64,000 bases of DNA, taken from NCBI GenBank assembly GCA_963665495.1, contig OY762289.1:3410001-3474000 (forward strand), read 5' to 3'. Below the pieces are notes generated by a model, which did no database searches, was not told where the DNA came from, and saw nothing but the letters and a program-made list of their open reading frames with translations. Origin of the DNA: G963665495 sp963665495 (GTDB lineage Bacteria; Desulfobacterota; Desulfovibrionia; Desulfovibrionales; Desulfovibrionaceae). Positions 34,736 through 44,007 of the stretch are shown here, one piece after another (the first letter of the stretch is position 1; each line of letters opens with the position of its first letter). Position numbers and translations under genes: made by a program.

Positions 34736-35863
34736 TCAGGAAAGACCTTTGCGATGCTTGCAAGCCGCAGTATAGACGCGTTCGCAGCCTTCAAGAGTGG
34801 CCTCGACGCCGAAACGGCTCAGTACGGCGCTACGTGCGTTGCTTCCCAGGCACTCGGCAAAAGCTCGGTCCTCAATCAGCGTATCCATGGCCTGAGCCAG
34901 AGCTGCCGGATTTTCAGGAGGAACCAGCAACGCTTCCACATCGTTGCGAAACGTATCCGGGATATGCCCCACCTGGGTGGCCACGATGGGTTTTCCAAGG
35001 ATGGAGGCCTCGAGCAGCACAAAAGGCAAGCCTTCCGTGACCGAGGAAAGCACATAAACATCGGCCGCGTTCATGATGGCCAGACTCCGCCCCTGCGGCT
35101 GCATGCCCGCGAGGATGACTCTGTCGCCGTACCCCTGGCGTTTGATCTGCTCTTTGAGATCTTTTTCCAGATGGCCGCCGCCCACGATGATCAGATATGC
35201 GTCGGAGCGCCGCATCAGGGACAGCGCGTCAAGCAGATACGCGTACCCTTTAGCGTGCACCAGGCGTCCCACGGCCGCCAGACAGACCGCATCTTCAGGA
35301 ATATTGAAGAGATGCCGGCAACTCTGCCTGTCCATCTGCTCCACCGGAAGTTGCTCCGGCAACCCGTTGGGCACGAGAAAACAACGGTCCTTTGGATAAT
35401 TCCAATGTGAAAGCTTGTCGAGTATCTCCTGGGCCACGCAGACGAACGCATCGGTACGCCGGGCCGAAATACGTTCAAACCCCTGGTAGAGCCTGCCCCG
35501 GAGCTTTCCCCCGTGTTCCTGCGCGTACCAACTGTTCAGAGTGGACACAAGGGTGCACTTGGAGAGCATTGCGGCAAAGGTTCCCCAAAATTTGGAAGGA
35601 GGTCCCTGCGTATCCATGACTATATAGCCGTGCTCTTTGACAAGCCGCGCCAGCTGAATCGCCAGACGCGGGTCGCTTTTTCTGGTGGCCAGCGTATGCA
35701 GTCTGAGATCGCGCTGTCTGGCCTCCTGTGCGGGTTCGCTTCCGGAAAGACAGGCCAGTCCCGCACGCTCGGGGCCAAAAGCCTCGGCCAGCGTTATGGC
35801 TCTTACTCCCGAACCTCCGTACCTTCTGGAGAGGTCGACAAAAAGAATCCGATCATCCGTCAC
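34736..35863 (-). CDS. Glycosyltransferase family 4
   Basis: About 375 residues, GT-B fold. The N-terminal lobe carries SRRYGGSGVRA, and the C-terminal lobe has the GT4 pattern AAVGRLVHAKGYAYLLDAL, then SSVTEGLPFVLLEASILGKPIVAT with the E-x7-E motif. It transfers a sugar with retention of configuration from a nucleotide sugar. The frame extends to 35938, but a GTG at 35863 gives the typical start and an 11-bp overlap with the upstream GT2 gene. Last gene of the long minus-strand polysaccharide operon; a terminator follows. Confidence 0.88.
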   Translation of the reverse strand: MTDDRILFVDLSRRYGGSGVRAITLAEAFGPERAGLACLSGSEPAQEARQRDLRLHTLATRKSDPRLAIQLARLVKEHGYIVMDTQGPPSKFWGTFAAMLSKCTLVSTLNSWYAQEHGGKLRGRLYQGFERISARRTDAFVCVAQEILDKLSHWNYPKDRCFLVPNGLPEQLPVEQMDRQSCRHLFNIPEDAVCLAAVGRLVHAKGYAYLLDALSLMRRSDAYLIIVGGGHLEKDLKEQIKRQGYGDRVILAGMQPQGRSLAIMNAADVYVLSSVTEGLPFVLLEASILGKPIVATQVGHIPDTFRNDVEALLVPPENPAALAQAMDTLIEDRAFAECLGSNARSAVLSRFGVEATLEGCERVYTAACKHRKGLS

Positions 35864-37007
35864 GACGTTGTACCTTGCGCCAGGCAGATTGCTGTGTGTT
35901 GAAAAAATATCCTGCCATCCCCCTGAGTGTCGCGGCATTGCTGCCGATCAGATAGCCGGGCAGATAACAGATCCTCGCCAGACGGCCCGACCTGGATGCA
36001 AACTTGGAAGATAATACCGCCGCAGCATAAAACAAAAGCTGCAGAAAAAAAACTACGACCATATAAAATGCGTCCGTCAGAGCAAAAATATTGAAAACCA
36101 GTGCCCCCAGCATGGCAAGGGGAACCGCCAAACGCAGGAACTTGTGGGAAAGCACCTGCCAGAAATACAAAGGCCTGCGCATAAGCAGTGGCACAAAAAA
36201 CAGTTTGAGGAGCTGCAAACGTCCGGCTGCGATACGGGCTCTGCGGACGTGCTCGTCTTCGGCTGTTGCAGAAATGCGTTCATAGGAGCGCGCACCGGGT
36301 TCATATACGATTCGCTTTCCCGACAATGCGATACGCATGGCGATATAGGCGTCGTCATTGATCACAACATCCGGTATCTGCGGACAATCTGCCTTGCGTA
36401 CGGCCAGAATTTCTCCGGCCACTCCGGTGGTGCTGTTAAATCGCGTTTCCTGCTTTTTGATAAAGGACTCGTACTGCCAGTACTTGCTTTCGCTGGCTTC
36501 CAGGGCGTCGGTATCGCCCCGTATCAATTTGGCGCCGGTGACCAGTCCCACAGACGATTCAGCAAAGGGAGCGACAAGCCGCAACACCGCATCGTCAGCA
36601 TAATGGTTGTTGGCATCGGAGAACAAAAGGATCTCACCCGTGGCTCTGCGTATGCCCCGGTTCAATGCGGCTGATTTGCCATGCCGTTCGTTGCAGTGCT
36701 CGCTGAGCACACCTTTGTCGGCATAGGTCAGCGTCAGCTCCCGCGTATGGTCCTGATTCCCGTCGCTCACCACAATAATCTCCAGCAACTCCCGCGGGTA
36801 CTGCAGTTTAAGACTATTTTCCAGTTTCCCGGTTATGGCCTGCTCTTCATTGTAAGCGCTGATAATCAAGGATACGGTCGGCAAATCTGTGAAAACCGGC
36901 CGGGCTTTCCGGGGAAAACGCCTTGCGAGCAGCGTAATGATCAGAGGATAGCCCGCGTAGACGTATAAAATCATGCAAATACAAAGCCAGAAACAAAATT
37001 CGCTCAT
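35853..37007 (-). CDS. Membrane glycosyltransferase family 2
   Basis: A 384-residue protein: N-terminal helix (about 5-25), GT2 catalytic domain with SLIISAYNEEQAI, VVSDGNQDHT, RHGKSAALNRGI and the D-x-N in LFSDANNHYADD, then VINDDAYIAMRIA, and a basic segment (RRARIAAGRLQLLKLF) before three C-terminal helices. It resembles the enzyme at 24746 in design. It overlaps the polymerase-like gene upstream by four bases (stop/start ATGA-type), so translation is coupled. Confidence 0.88.
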   Translation of the reverse strand: MSEFCFWLCICMILYVYAGYPLIITLLARRFPRKARPVFTDLPTVSLIISAYNEEQAITGKLENSLKLQYPRELLEIIVVSDGNQDHTRELTLTYADKGVLSEHCNERHGKSAALNRGIRRATGEILLFSDANNHYADDAVLRLVAPFAESSVGLVTGAKLIRGDTDALEASESKYWQYESFIKKQETRFNSTTGVAGEILAVRKADCPQIPDVVINDDAYIAMRIALSGKRIVYEPGARSYERISATAEDEHVRRARIAAGRLQLLKLFFVPLLMRRPLYFWQVLSHKFLRLAVPLAMLGALVFNIFALTDAFYMVVVFFLQLLFYAAAVLSSKFASRSGRLARICYLPGYLIGSNAATLRGMAGYFFNTQQSAWRKVQRRDG

Positions 37008-38410
37008 TGAGGAGCCTTGCTTTCCGGCCAGATCTCCCGAATCTTCTCCAGGGTTATCTGATGAAAGACACTTGCGCAGGCAATAAGTACGTAAAAATAT
37101 TTATTATAGCTGTCGCTCAACATGAGAAAAAAAAGCAGAAGCGAATACAATGCAACCCGATAGGTCACAACCATGTCCGCCTGAGTAAGCAATCCGGCCT
37201 CCTTGAATTTTTTTTCACCCTCAAGGAAATTTGTGTGCATCCGCCAGATGATGATCAGCCAGAAGACCAGTCCGGGAAGTCCCAGCCCCACCAAAAATTC
37301 GACGTAGGTGTTATGTGCCTGACGCAACCTCTCTACAATATCATCCGTCCGGCTGAATTCCCAGGCATAGTCCGAATCGGAATAGATATTCTCAAATGTT
37401 CCCATGCCATGCCCCACAAGCGGACTTTCCATCAGAGCACGCGCCCCAACGTGAAGGTAAGACCAGCGCCGGTTGATCGATTTATCACCCTCATAGCTCT
37501 TGCTGGACTGACGAGTCCAGTAGCTTGACGGAACAGCCAGGGCGATGACCAGAAATGCGGCTGAAATCGCAAAAATATACAGTCCCAGGTGCCTGAGTAC
37601 CATGCGGCGTCTATTCACCAGCACCAGCAGCAGAACCACGACGCAAAACAGCAGAGCGCCGCTTCGGGAATACGTGCTCATCAGCCCCCCAAGATTGATG
37701 GCCACCAGCAGCAGGACACCACTCTTACGGAGAAAGCCTTTGGCATGGATGAGGTAGTAGCTAAGAAAAGGAACTGCAAAAATAACCGTCATGGCCATGA
37801 CGTTGGGATTCGACGTGGCGCCCTGCCCTCTGACCTCTCCGTTATCAGCAAAGATGAAAAGGCTTACGTTGAAAACATAACCGACTACTGAAAACAAGGA
37901 AGAAAGGCTGATGCTGGCGACAATAACCGCCGGAAGCTCTTTAAAGATGTGCAGAGGCTTAAGATAATAAAAGCCCAGAATCGCGAACATCAGTCCCGCA
38001 CCAAGCAAAACAGTGTTTTTTACCGCCACATCGAAAAAAGAAGAGAAAGTTGCACTAATTGCGCACCAGACGAGCAGAAAAAATATCCAGGGCCAGAAGT
38101 TTGACAAGAGCCTTTCAGGAATCCGTTTTGACAACAGCATCTGCATCAGGGCGATTAAAATAAGAAAGGCGGCCAATACCCAATGCAGTTTGATGCCGTC
38201 GACAGAGCGCAGCGCAGCGAGAGGTATGAGAAAGATAATGGCGTAGTAGGCAACCCGTGGAACGGCTAAAAAAAAAGCAACTATTACCAGAAGAACAGTG
38301 GGCGCCAAAGCAAGAACAGGCCTCGCCGTTGTCAAAAAATACATCGAGGCGAGTACAAGCAGGGCGGCGAGAAAAACAATGAAAAAAGAAACAGAGGACT
38401 GTCTTGCCAT
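37004..38410 (-). CDS. O-antigen ligase/polymerase (Wzy/WaaL-like)
   Basis: About 468 residues with roughly ten to twelve hydrophobic helices and a large periplasmic loop (about 320-410) containing GHGMGTFENIYS and RQAHNTYVEFLVGLGLPGLVFW. The RxxHNxxxE/LVGLG motif is diagnostic of the O-antigen ligase (Wzy_C) family. It probably polymerises the lipid-linked repeat unit in the periplasm. The frame begins at a GTG (38500); the ATG at 38410 lies just before the first membrane helix and is preferred, but the ribosome-binding site is weak in both cases. Confidence 0.85.
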   Translation of the reverse strand: MARQSSVSFFIVFLAALLVLASMYFLTTARPVLALAPTVLLVIVAFFLAVPRVAYYAIIFLIPLAALRSVDGIKLHWVLAAFLILIALMQMLLSKRIPERLLSNFWPWIFFLLVWCAISATFSSFFDVAVKNTVLLGAGLMFAILGFYYLKPLHIFKELPAVIVASISLSSLFSVVGYVFNVSLFIFADNGEVRGQGATSNPNVMAMTVIFAVPFLSYYLIHAKGFLRKSGVLLLVAINLGGLMSTYSRSGALLFCVVVLLLVLVNRRRMVLRHLGLYIFAISAAFLVIALAVPSSYWTRQSSKSYEGDKSINRRWSYLHVGARALMESPLVGHGMGTFENIYSDSDYAWEFSRTDDIVERLRQAHNTYVEFLVGLGLPGLVFWLIIIWRMHTNFLEGEKKFKEAGLLTQADMVVTYRVALYSLLLFFLMLSDSYNKYFYVLIACASVFHQITLEKIREIWPESKAPQ

Positions 38411-38518
38411 TTTATGCGACCGCTGGTCTTGAATATTTTGAAGCCCTGCAGAAGTTCCGCACAAGCCGACTTTCAGAAGTCTGCCTGCCTTTTCATTCAC
38501 CTTTGCAGGCTTTCCTGC

Positions 38519-39613
38519 CTACACCATGGCAAAGCTTTTATGCAAAAAATACTGGTCGATGAGATAGCTGTTCAAGGGAGATGCGGGCTCGTAGTACACA
38601 ATATACGTATACGTATGCTCGCCGTCTATCTTCAACTCTTTATACACAGCTCCCTTGCATTTGGCCGTCTTTCGTTTCTGTTTTCCGTTGATGGTATATT
38701 CGCATTCCAGACGGAAATCGAATTCTTTATCGAACCTGCAATTGGATTGCACGCGCAGGTAACCGTCGTTCATGTCCAGCACATGATTCTTTATGCCGCT
38801 TCCGTTAAGTCCGTAAGTAAAAAATGTTTTGCGGTGTTCATGGTCGATACGGTCCATGGAGCGCAGTTCGCGTCTTTTGAAGGCGATGCCGAGGAAGAGA
38901 TTTTTCCAAATAAAATTGGTGCCGCGGTACAATACTGAGGAAGCAAAAAGAAATACTGTATACAGCAATAGGAGAATATCGAATTTCAATTTACGCTGGC
39001 GTCTGAGAGAACGCGAATCGATGAGCGAGCGGATACGCTTCGGCGTACTGTGGGGGGTGAACAGCTGCGAATACCCCACCAGCCCCGGACGCACCTCAAA
39101 CCTGACGTCAAATCCGGGAATGATCCTGCAGCAGCTTTCATACACTTCCGGGCGCAGTGGCCTCGGACCGACGAAATCCATATCGCAGGCTATGATATTC
39201 CAAAGCTGCGGCAGCTCGTCAAGCCGCGTATCCCGCAACAGACGGGTAAAAGGCGTGACCATGCCGTCCTTAGGGGAAAGAAGGGCTTCGCCGAGTATTT
39301 GTTGAGCGCCTTTGGGCAGCGTACGGAATTTGTACATTGTAAAAGGCTTTCTGTTCCGGCCCAGTCTTACACCTTTATATAAGATGGGCCATCCCATGAC
39401 TAAATAAACAAAAATCGCCAGAAAGAGCATAATGGGAAGAGCAATGATAAAAAGAAGTCCCCCCACAAATATGTTGAAAAGCGTGATACTTATATAAGAA
39501 AATGCGGTATACCCCCCATAACCCCCTTTTCCCGCATCAAGGCGAGAAGGCTTGTTCTTTGCTTTGTCGATGGAAAAATCCGGATTGTTATTTTGCTCTA
39601 ATAGCAGGTTCAT
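38519..39613 (-). CDS. Initiating sugar transferase (WcaJ type) with extra C-terminal PilZ-like domain
   Basis: A 364-residue protein. Two hydrophobic segments (about 38-75) precede the bacterial sugar transferase domain: GVRLGRNRKPFTMYKFRT, TRLDELPQLWNI and DFVGPRPLRPEVYE. The domain attaches a sugar-1-phosphate to undecaprenyl phosphate, the first step of repeat-unit synthesis. Unusually, about 115 residues follow a further hydrophobic stretch (about 211-230). This tail (residues 247-364) has an R-x3-R start, a VLDMNDGYLRV strand pair and alternating beta pattern resembling a PilZ domain, though the DxSxxG motif is not exact. AAGGA precedes the ATG. A c-di-GMP link is inferred only. Confidence 0.88.
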   Translation of the reverse strand: MNLLLEQNNNPDFSIDKAKNKPSRLDAGKGGYGGYTAFSYISITLFNIFVGGLLFIIALPIMLFLAIFVYLVMGWPILYKGVRLGRNRKPFTMYKFRTLPKGAQQILGEALLSPKDGMVTPFTRLLRDTRLDELPQLWNIIACDMDFVGPRPLRPEVYESCCRIIPGFDVRFEVRPGLVGYSQLFTPHSTPKRIRSLIDSRSLRRQRKLKFDILLLLYTVFLFASSVLYRGTNFIWKNLFLGIAFKRRELRSMDRIDHEHRKTFFTYGLNGSGIKNHVLDMNDGYLRVQSNCRFDKEFDFRLECEYTINGKQKRKTAKCKGAVYKELKIDGEHTYTYIVYYEPASPLNSYLIDQYFLHKSFAMV

Positions 39614-39696
39614 GTCGCTGTCCTTGAAAATAAAAAACTACAAGCCCGAAACGCCTGGCTGATACGACCACCCCCCGATGGAAAAACCGGCCCGTA

Positions 39697-41157
39697 TTAC
39701 TTTTTTTCTGGTTTCTTCTTGCTTTGCTTTTGCTTTTTGGTTGAAGCAGTTAAAGATTTATTGACTAAAGGAATCCCAAGGGCAAGAGAATCTGCTGAAA
39801 TGGAAAAAAGCGTGGGCAGACCGGCAAAAACGGTCACATCACGCGGCGTTTTAAAAGTATGATCAAAGAATTCCTGCAGAAAACCTATGGAAACACCCGC
39901 CAGCAAGCCCACAAACAGAGACAAAACCAGCACCGGCAGTTTCCGTGGAAACACGGGCACACCAGAGGAAAAAGGCTGATTCAAGACACTGATGCTGAAC
40001 AAGTTATTGGCCTCTGGGGATGCCGCCATCCGCGACTCCTCAAAACGTCTGAAAAAAGTCTCATACGAATGCTTTAGCATTTTAATTTCAGTTTGCAGCT
40101 TGTCAACCTTGCTCTGGAAAGATTGCAGCTCCAAATTGCGCTGCGTAAGCTCATTAATGCGTATTGTGGCTGTTTCAATAAACAGTTCTTTCGCTTCAAG
40201 CTTGCCCTTGAGGTTGTTATAATAAATATCAACTTCGGATTGCAGTACGCCGAAGACCTGATTTATTTGTTCATCGACACGCTTAACCTGCGGACTTTCA
40301 TCCGTGTAGACACGGAAGGCGTCGCTTCTTTTGATTAACAGTTCCTGTAACTTGGAAGATAAGGCCACGATGGAAGGGTTATCGACAAAAGAAAACAACT
40401 GGACTTCATTGCTGTCCAGAGCGGCTTTGATTTCATCCGTTAATTTTCTGAGATCCAGAATTTCCCGACGCGCACCTTCGATATTCACTTTGATGTCCCG
40501 CACGATGTCCATGTTGATTTTCATTTCCTGATCGGGTGTGGGAGTGTTTATCGTTTGGTACAGCTCTGTCAGCGCCTGCTCGTGTTCCTGAAGCGTATCG
40601 GAAAAATTATCACGCTGTGATTTGAAAAAACCTTCTGCCGAAGTCGGATTAAATACCGACGAACGGTAGCGGATATAAACATCAAGCAGGGTTTTCAAAA
40701 TCGCAACACCGCGCTCCACGTTCGAATCCGTCCAGACTACCTTGATAACAAACGCCTTGGGAACAATGGACAATTCGAGATGCTTGGCAAAAAAATCCAC
40801 GGCCTCGCTCATGGCCTCGTTTCCGGTCTCTCCATGGGTAAAATCAAGACCGCGCTTTTTAAGCGCCTCCACTGTTGCGCGCAACACATCCGGAGACTCG
40901 ATAAGCTGCATCTCCGATCGCAAGTCCTCGGAAGTGAGCTCCGAAAGTCGCAATTCCTGAGCTTCAAGCGCTTCTGGGCTTTTTTCGAGTTTCTTGCTTT
41001 TTACCAGAATACTGCATTCAACAGCATAGCTACTTGGCCAGAGAAAAGCGATAGCAACACCAGCAAGCGTCAAAGCCACCATTACAGTAAAAATAATCCG
41101 CTGTTGAGCGAAAAAGATAATGGCCAGCTCGCGCAAATAATTTTCTGTTTTGATCAT
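39697..41157 (-). CDS. Wzc/GumC-like polysaccharide co-polymerase (no kinase domain)
   Basis: A 486-residue chain-length and export protein. Helix one (about 20-40) and helix two (about 425-445) flank a long periplasmic part. This begins with a Wzz fold (LVKSKKLEKSPEAL, then RVFG-type beta segments) and continues as a coiled coil (about 180-370, VRDIKVNIEGARREILDLRKL and onwards). The pre-helix proline-rich segment (GVPVFPRKLPVLVLSLFVG) is typical. The cytoplasmic C-terminus is short and basic with no P-loop, so any ATPase must be a separate protein; the gene at 42336 supplies a P-loop-like domain. Lies between the Wza-like gene and the sugar transferase. Confidence 0.9.
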   Translation of the reverse strand: MIKTENYLRELAIIFFAQQRIIFTVMVALTLAGVAIAFLWPSSYAVECSILVKSKKLEKSPEALEAQELRLSELTSEDLRSEMQLIESPDVLRATVEALKKRGLDFTHGETGNEAMSEAVDFFAKHLELSIVPKAFVIKVVWTDSNVERGVAILKTLLDVYIRYRSSVFNPTSAEGFFKSQRDNFSDTLQEHEQALTELYQTINTPTPDQEMKINMDIVRDIKVNIEGARREILDLRKLTDEIKAALDSNEVQLFSFVDNPSIVALSSKLQELLIKRSDAFRVYTDESPQVKRVDEQINQVFGVLQSEVDIYYNNLKGKLEAKELFIETATIRINELTQRNLELQSFQSKVDKLQTEIKMLKHSYETFFRRFEESRMAASPEANNLFSISVLNQPFSSGVPVFPRKLPVLVLSLFVGLLAGVSIGFLQEFFDHTFKTPRDVTVFAGLPTLFSISADSLALGIPLVNKSLTASTKKQKQSKKKPEKK

Positions 41158-41251
41158 AGCTGCAAAAACACCTGCAAAGATGTGAGATGTTGTTCAGATA
41201 CAGTATGCGAATACCAATCAACCTGCATACTTGTCATAACATCCCTGTTTT

Positions 41252-42349
41252 CTATTGGATATTGTCATCCCCGATTACCGGAGTATCTGAGATATCCCAT
41301 CCAAAACCAATGCTCCATCCGTCGAACATCAGGATGTCAGCTACATCTCGCATGACTTCCGCCAGTTCAGAACGTCCCTTGCGCGGTACGTAAACAATAT
41401 CATCCGGCATCAGATAAAAGAATGAGCCGCCCTTTTCCAAATGGAGCTGGGCCGACATATCAATACGCGTGCCGATGTACTTTTTCCCTTTTCTGCGAAA
41501 GACGACAACTTTTTCCAGCTCTGCCTGACGCGTATATCCGCCGGCCAGTGTCAGGCTTTCCATGACAGTGCTGGGACGTTGAATGGCGTATGCGCCGGAA
41601 TTGTTGACCTCGCCGAGCACATAAACGCGCGTGCCCGAGGTCTCGTGCAGAAACAAATTAACTTTCAGGCCCTGTAAATATTCATCGTACATGTTATCCA
41701 GATTCTGATTCACATCAGGAACGGTCCTGCCGGCCACCAGCAGTTCCCCCACGAGGGGGAAGGTGCAATACCCGTCCGGACGCACGGTAACAAGACGACT
41801 CAAGCCCCGCGGGGCAGTGCTCAAATCCTGCTTGATTTGTTTGATATTCGCCCTGAACTCCGGAACAGTCACCAACAGATCCGGATCCTTCAGATAGGGT
41901 TTATATTTCTGTTCCAGCTCAGCGGTCAGTTCCATAACGGTCTTCCCGGCAGCCCGCACTTCCCCGACCATGGGCAGAAAAATATAACCGTCGGGCTGAA
42001 TCAGCTGCAATTGGTTCAATTCCGGAGCATAAGGAAATTGGATATTGAGCTGGTCATCTACAGACAACTTGAACTCATTGATTACTTTCCAGGTATTGAC
42101 CTGAAAGAAAACGTCAAGCATATCGCCGGGCGAAATCCGATACAGATCAAAAAGATCGTTTTTCGCAGGGTACTGCTCTTTATCCCCTTCAAAAGTCGTA
42201 GAATCAAACCCCACTTCCGTGCCCACTGCGGGCAAAGTGGAAGAATGCGTACATCCCCAGCAAGACATCACCAGGACGATAAAGGTTACAACCAGACAGA
42301 AACGAGTCTTATGCAGGGTACCGGCTTCGCTGTAGTTATAATTTTCCAT
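41252..42349 (-). CDS. Wza-like polysaccharide export lipoprotein
   Basis: About 365 residues. A signal peptide with a lipobox-like end (VMSCWGC) is followed by a polysaccharide export domain (YRISPGDMLDVFFQVN), then two or three SLBB beta-grasp repeats (LIQPDGYIFLPMVGEVRAAGKT; TVRPDGYCTFPLVGELLVAGRT; VYVLGEVNNSGAYAI). It should form the outer-membrane export channel. The frame starts at 42394, but the ATG at 42349 follows AAGG and overlaps the upstream gene by 14 bp, which supports coupled translation. Confidence 0.9.
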   Translation of the reverse strand: MENYNYSEAGTLHKTRFCLVVTFIVLVMSCWGCTHSSTLPAVGTEVGFDSTTFEGDKEQYPAKNDLFDLYRISPGDMLDVFFQVNTWKVINEFKLSVDDQLNIQFPYAPELNQLQLIQPDGYIFLPMVGEVRAAGKTVMELTAELEQKYKPYLKDPDLLVTVPEFRANIKQIKQDLSTAPRGLSRLVTVRPDGYCTFPLVGELLVAGRTVPDVNQNLDNMYDEYLQGLKVNLFLHETSGTRVYVLGEVNNSGAYAIQRPSTVMESLTLAGGYTRQAELEKVVVFRRKGKKYIGTRIDMSAQLHLEKGGSFFYLMPDDIVYVPRKGRSELAEVMRDVADILMFDGWSIGFGWDISDTPVIGDDNIQ

Positions 42350-43943
42350 ATAGAAACCTTGGAATATAAAACTGTCTGTAGGTAATGACAGCACCTATAA
42401 TATTCGCGTTTAATGCATGCAACTTTTCAAGGACGACCTGTACGACTTCCCACTTGGTTTTTTCACACTCAATAGCCAGAATCACACCATCAAACTGACT
42501 GCCAATAAAAGGCGCTTCATAGGTACGCATTCCGGCGCTGCCAACCATGATGACGTAATCAAACTCTCCCTGAAGCTTTTTAAGCGCCTCGGGAAAAGTT
42601 TCCTTGCGGATATAGGCAAAAAAATCTTCCGTTCGCGTACCGAAAGGCATGACGAACAAATCAGCATAACTGGTTGCGTGTACGCATTCTTCGAGTGTGG
42701 ACTCGGCATGCATAAAATCGGAAAAACCGCGCATCGAGGAAATGCCGAACAGTCCGGTGAGGGGCTTCTTGGTCGGGTTGCCGTCCACAAGCAACACCCG
42801 GGCAGTCTTGTTCATGGACAGCGCGTACGCCAGCTGAAGAGCTGTCATCGTCCTGGCCTCGCCAGGGAAGGAACTCATGACATACAACGTACGGGCATTG
42901 GGCGCGGTGGACAGCAGCACGCCCTCAATATCTCGCAACTGTCCGATATTCCTAAAAAGAATCGTTTCGTCATTTTCGCTGAGACTTGGAGGCTCACGAG
43001 CCTCCAAGACTTTCGGCTTTCCATCATGACTGGCGGAGACGATTTTTTTCTTTCTGCTCCACAAAAACAATGTCGGAAGCATTGCGGCTATGACTGCAAT
43101 CCCCAAAGCAAAATTTCTTTGCAAAGCCCGCTTCTGGTCCAGTGTGGACCACTCAGCCGGATACGCCTTGGGCTGATCATCCTTGCTGCGAGCGGCCGCA
43201 GGATTACCGCCGCCAGTGTTTTTGCGTTCAGGGGCAGCAGCCTTTGCGGAGTCCGCAGGGCTGATTTTAGCTGGCTGAGAAGCTTCCGGAGAAGGTTTTG
43301 CAACGGCTGCAGCCGGCTTTGAAACTTTTTTTGACGGAGCGACTGCAGCAGGCTTCGAAGCTTTTTTTACTGGAGCTGCCGCAACCGGTTTCGGGGCTTT
43401 TTTGGCTGAAACGGCTGCTGCGGGCGCTGTTGCGGCACTTTTATCCGGTGTCTGCTGCGGAGCAGTGTTTTTCACCAGGGATGCAACCGTAGTCCCCACA
43501 CTTTGCAAATGCGCATCTGAATCCTGTTTTTGCGGACTCACTTCTTTCTGCTCCGCGGTGGTGACTGTTGTTGCAGTCTGCGCATTCTGCCCGGTTTTGT
43601 TTTCCCGAAAACGGACTATCCTGTCATTGTCGAAAAAACTCGTCCTGACATAAGCCTCCGGGAACATACCAATGAGTTTCGCTAACAACTGTTGCGCGGG
43701 TTGTTTCTCCGGGTACATCCCCACAAGGACATTGTAAAAACCATTGCTGGATTCAATCCGCAACGAAGGGGCCTGCTCCGGAGAAAAGGCCTTATCTATT
43801 TTCTGAAAAACACCGCGGGCATTATTCGCATCCGAAAAAGTTGCAATCTGCACGCAATAGACCATCTCCGCGTATGCAGGTGAAAAATGGCCCAGCAACA
43901 GCCAGATGCTTATGAAATAAAGTGCTGCATAAAATTTTTTCAT
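42336..43943 (-). CDS. SPOR-like/Ala-Lys-Pro linker/TM/degenerate CpsD-type P-loop fusion
   Basis: A 535-residue protein of odd design. A signal-type helix (about 5-25) is followed by a SPOR-like domain (about 26-102, VYCVQIATFSDANNARG, then GFYNVLVG). Then comes a repetitive Ala/Lys/Pro linker (about 160-265, with PVKKASKPAA-type repeats), a membrane helix (277-295), and a cytoplasmic domain with the fold of bacterial tyrosine-kinase (CpsD/Wzc) ATPases. The Walker A (357-366) reads SSFPGEARTM where G-x-G-K-S/T is usual, so the key Lys is Arg. Walker A' (LLVDGNP) is kept, and no Tyr cluster ends the protein. It may serve as a non-catalytic partner of the kinase-less Wzc-like protein. First gene of the operon. 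Confidence 0.85.
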   Translation of the reverse strand: MKKFYAALYFISIWLLLGHFSPAYAEMVYCVQIATFSDANNARGVFQKIDKAFSPEQAPSLRIESSNGFYNVLVGMYPEKQPAQQLLAKLIGMFPEAYVRTSFFDNDRIVRFRENKTGQNAQTATTVTTAEQKEVSPQKQDSDAHLQSVGTTVASLVKNTAPQQTPDKSAATAPAAAVSAKKAPKPVAAAPVKKASKPAAVAPSKKVSKPAAAVAKPSPEASQPAKISPADSAKAAAPERKNTGGGNPAAARSKDDQPKAYPAEWSTLDQKRALQRNFALGIAVIAAMLPTLFLWSRKKKIVSASHDGKPKVLEAREPPSLSENDETILFRNIGQLRDIEGVLLSTAPNARTLYVMSSFPGEARTMTALQLAYALSMNKTARVLLVDGNPTKKPLTGLFGISSMRGFSDFMHAESTLEECVHATSYADLFVMPFGTRTEDFFAYIRKETFPEALKKLQGEFDYVIMVGSAGMRTYEAPFIGSQFDGVILAIECEKTKWEVVQVVLEKLHALNANIIGAVITYRQFYIPRFLYGKL

Positions 43944-44007
43944 TTCTCACCATACTAAAAAGGAATGAAAAAAATGGACAGTTTTTTTCAAGATTTCCTT
44001 CCAACCG

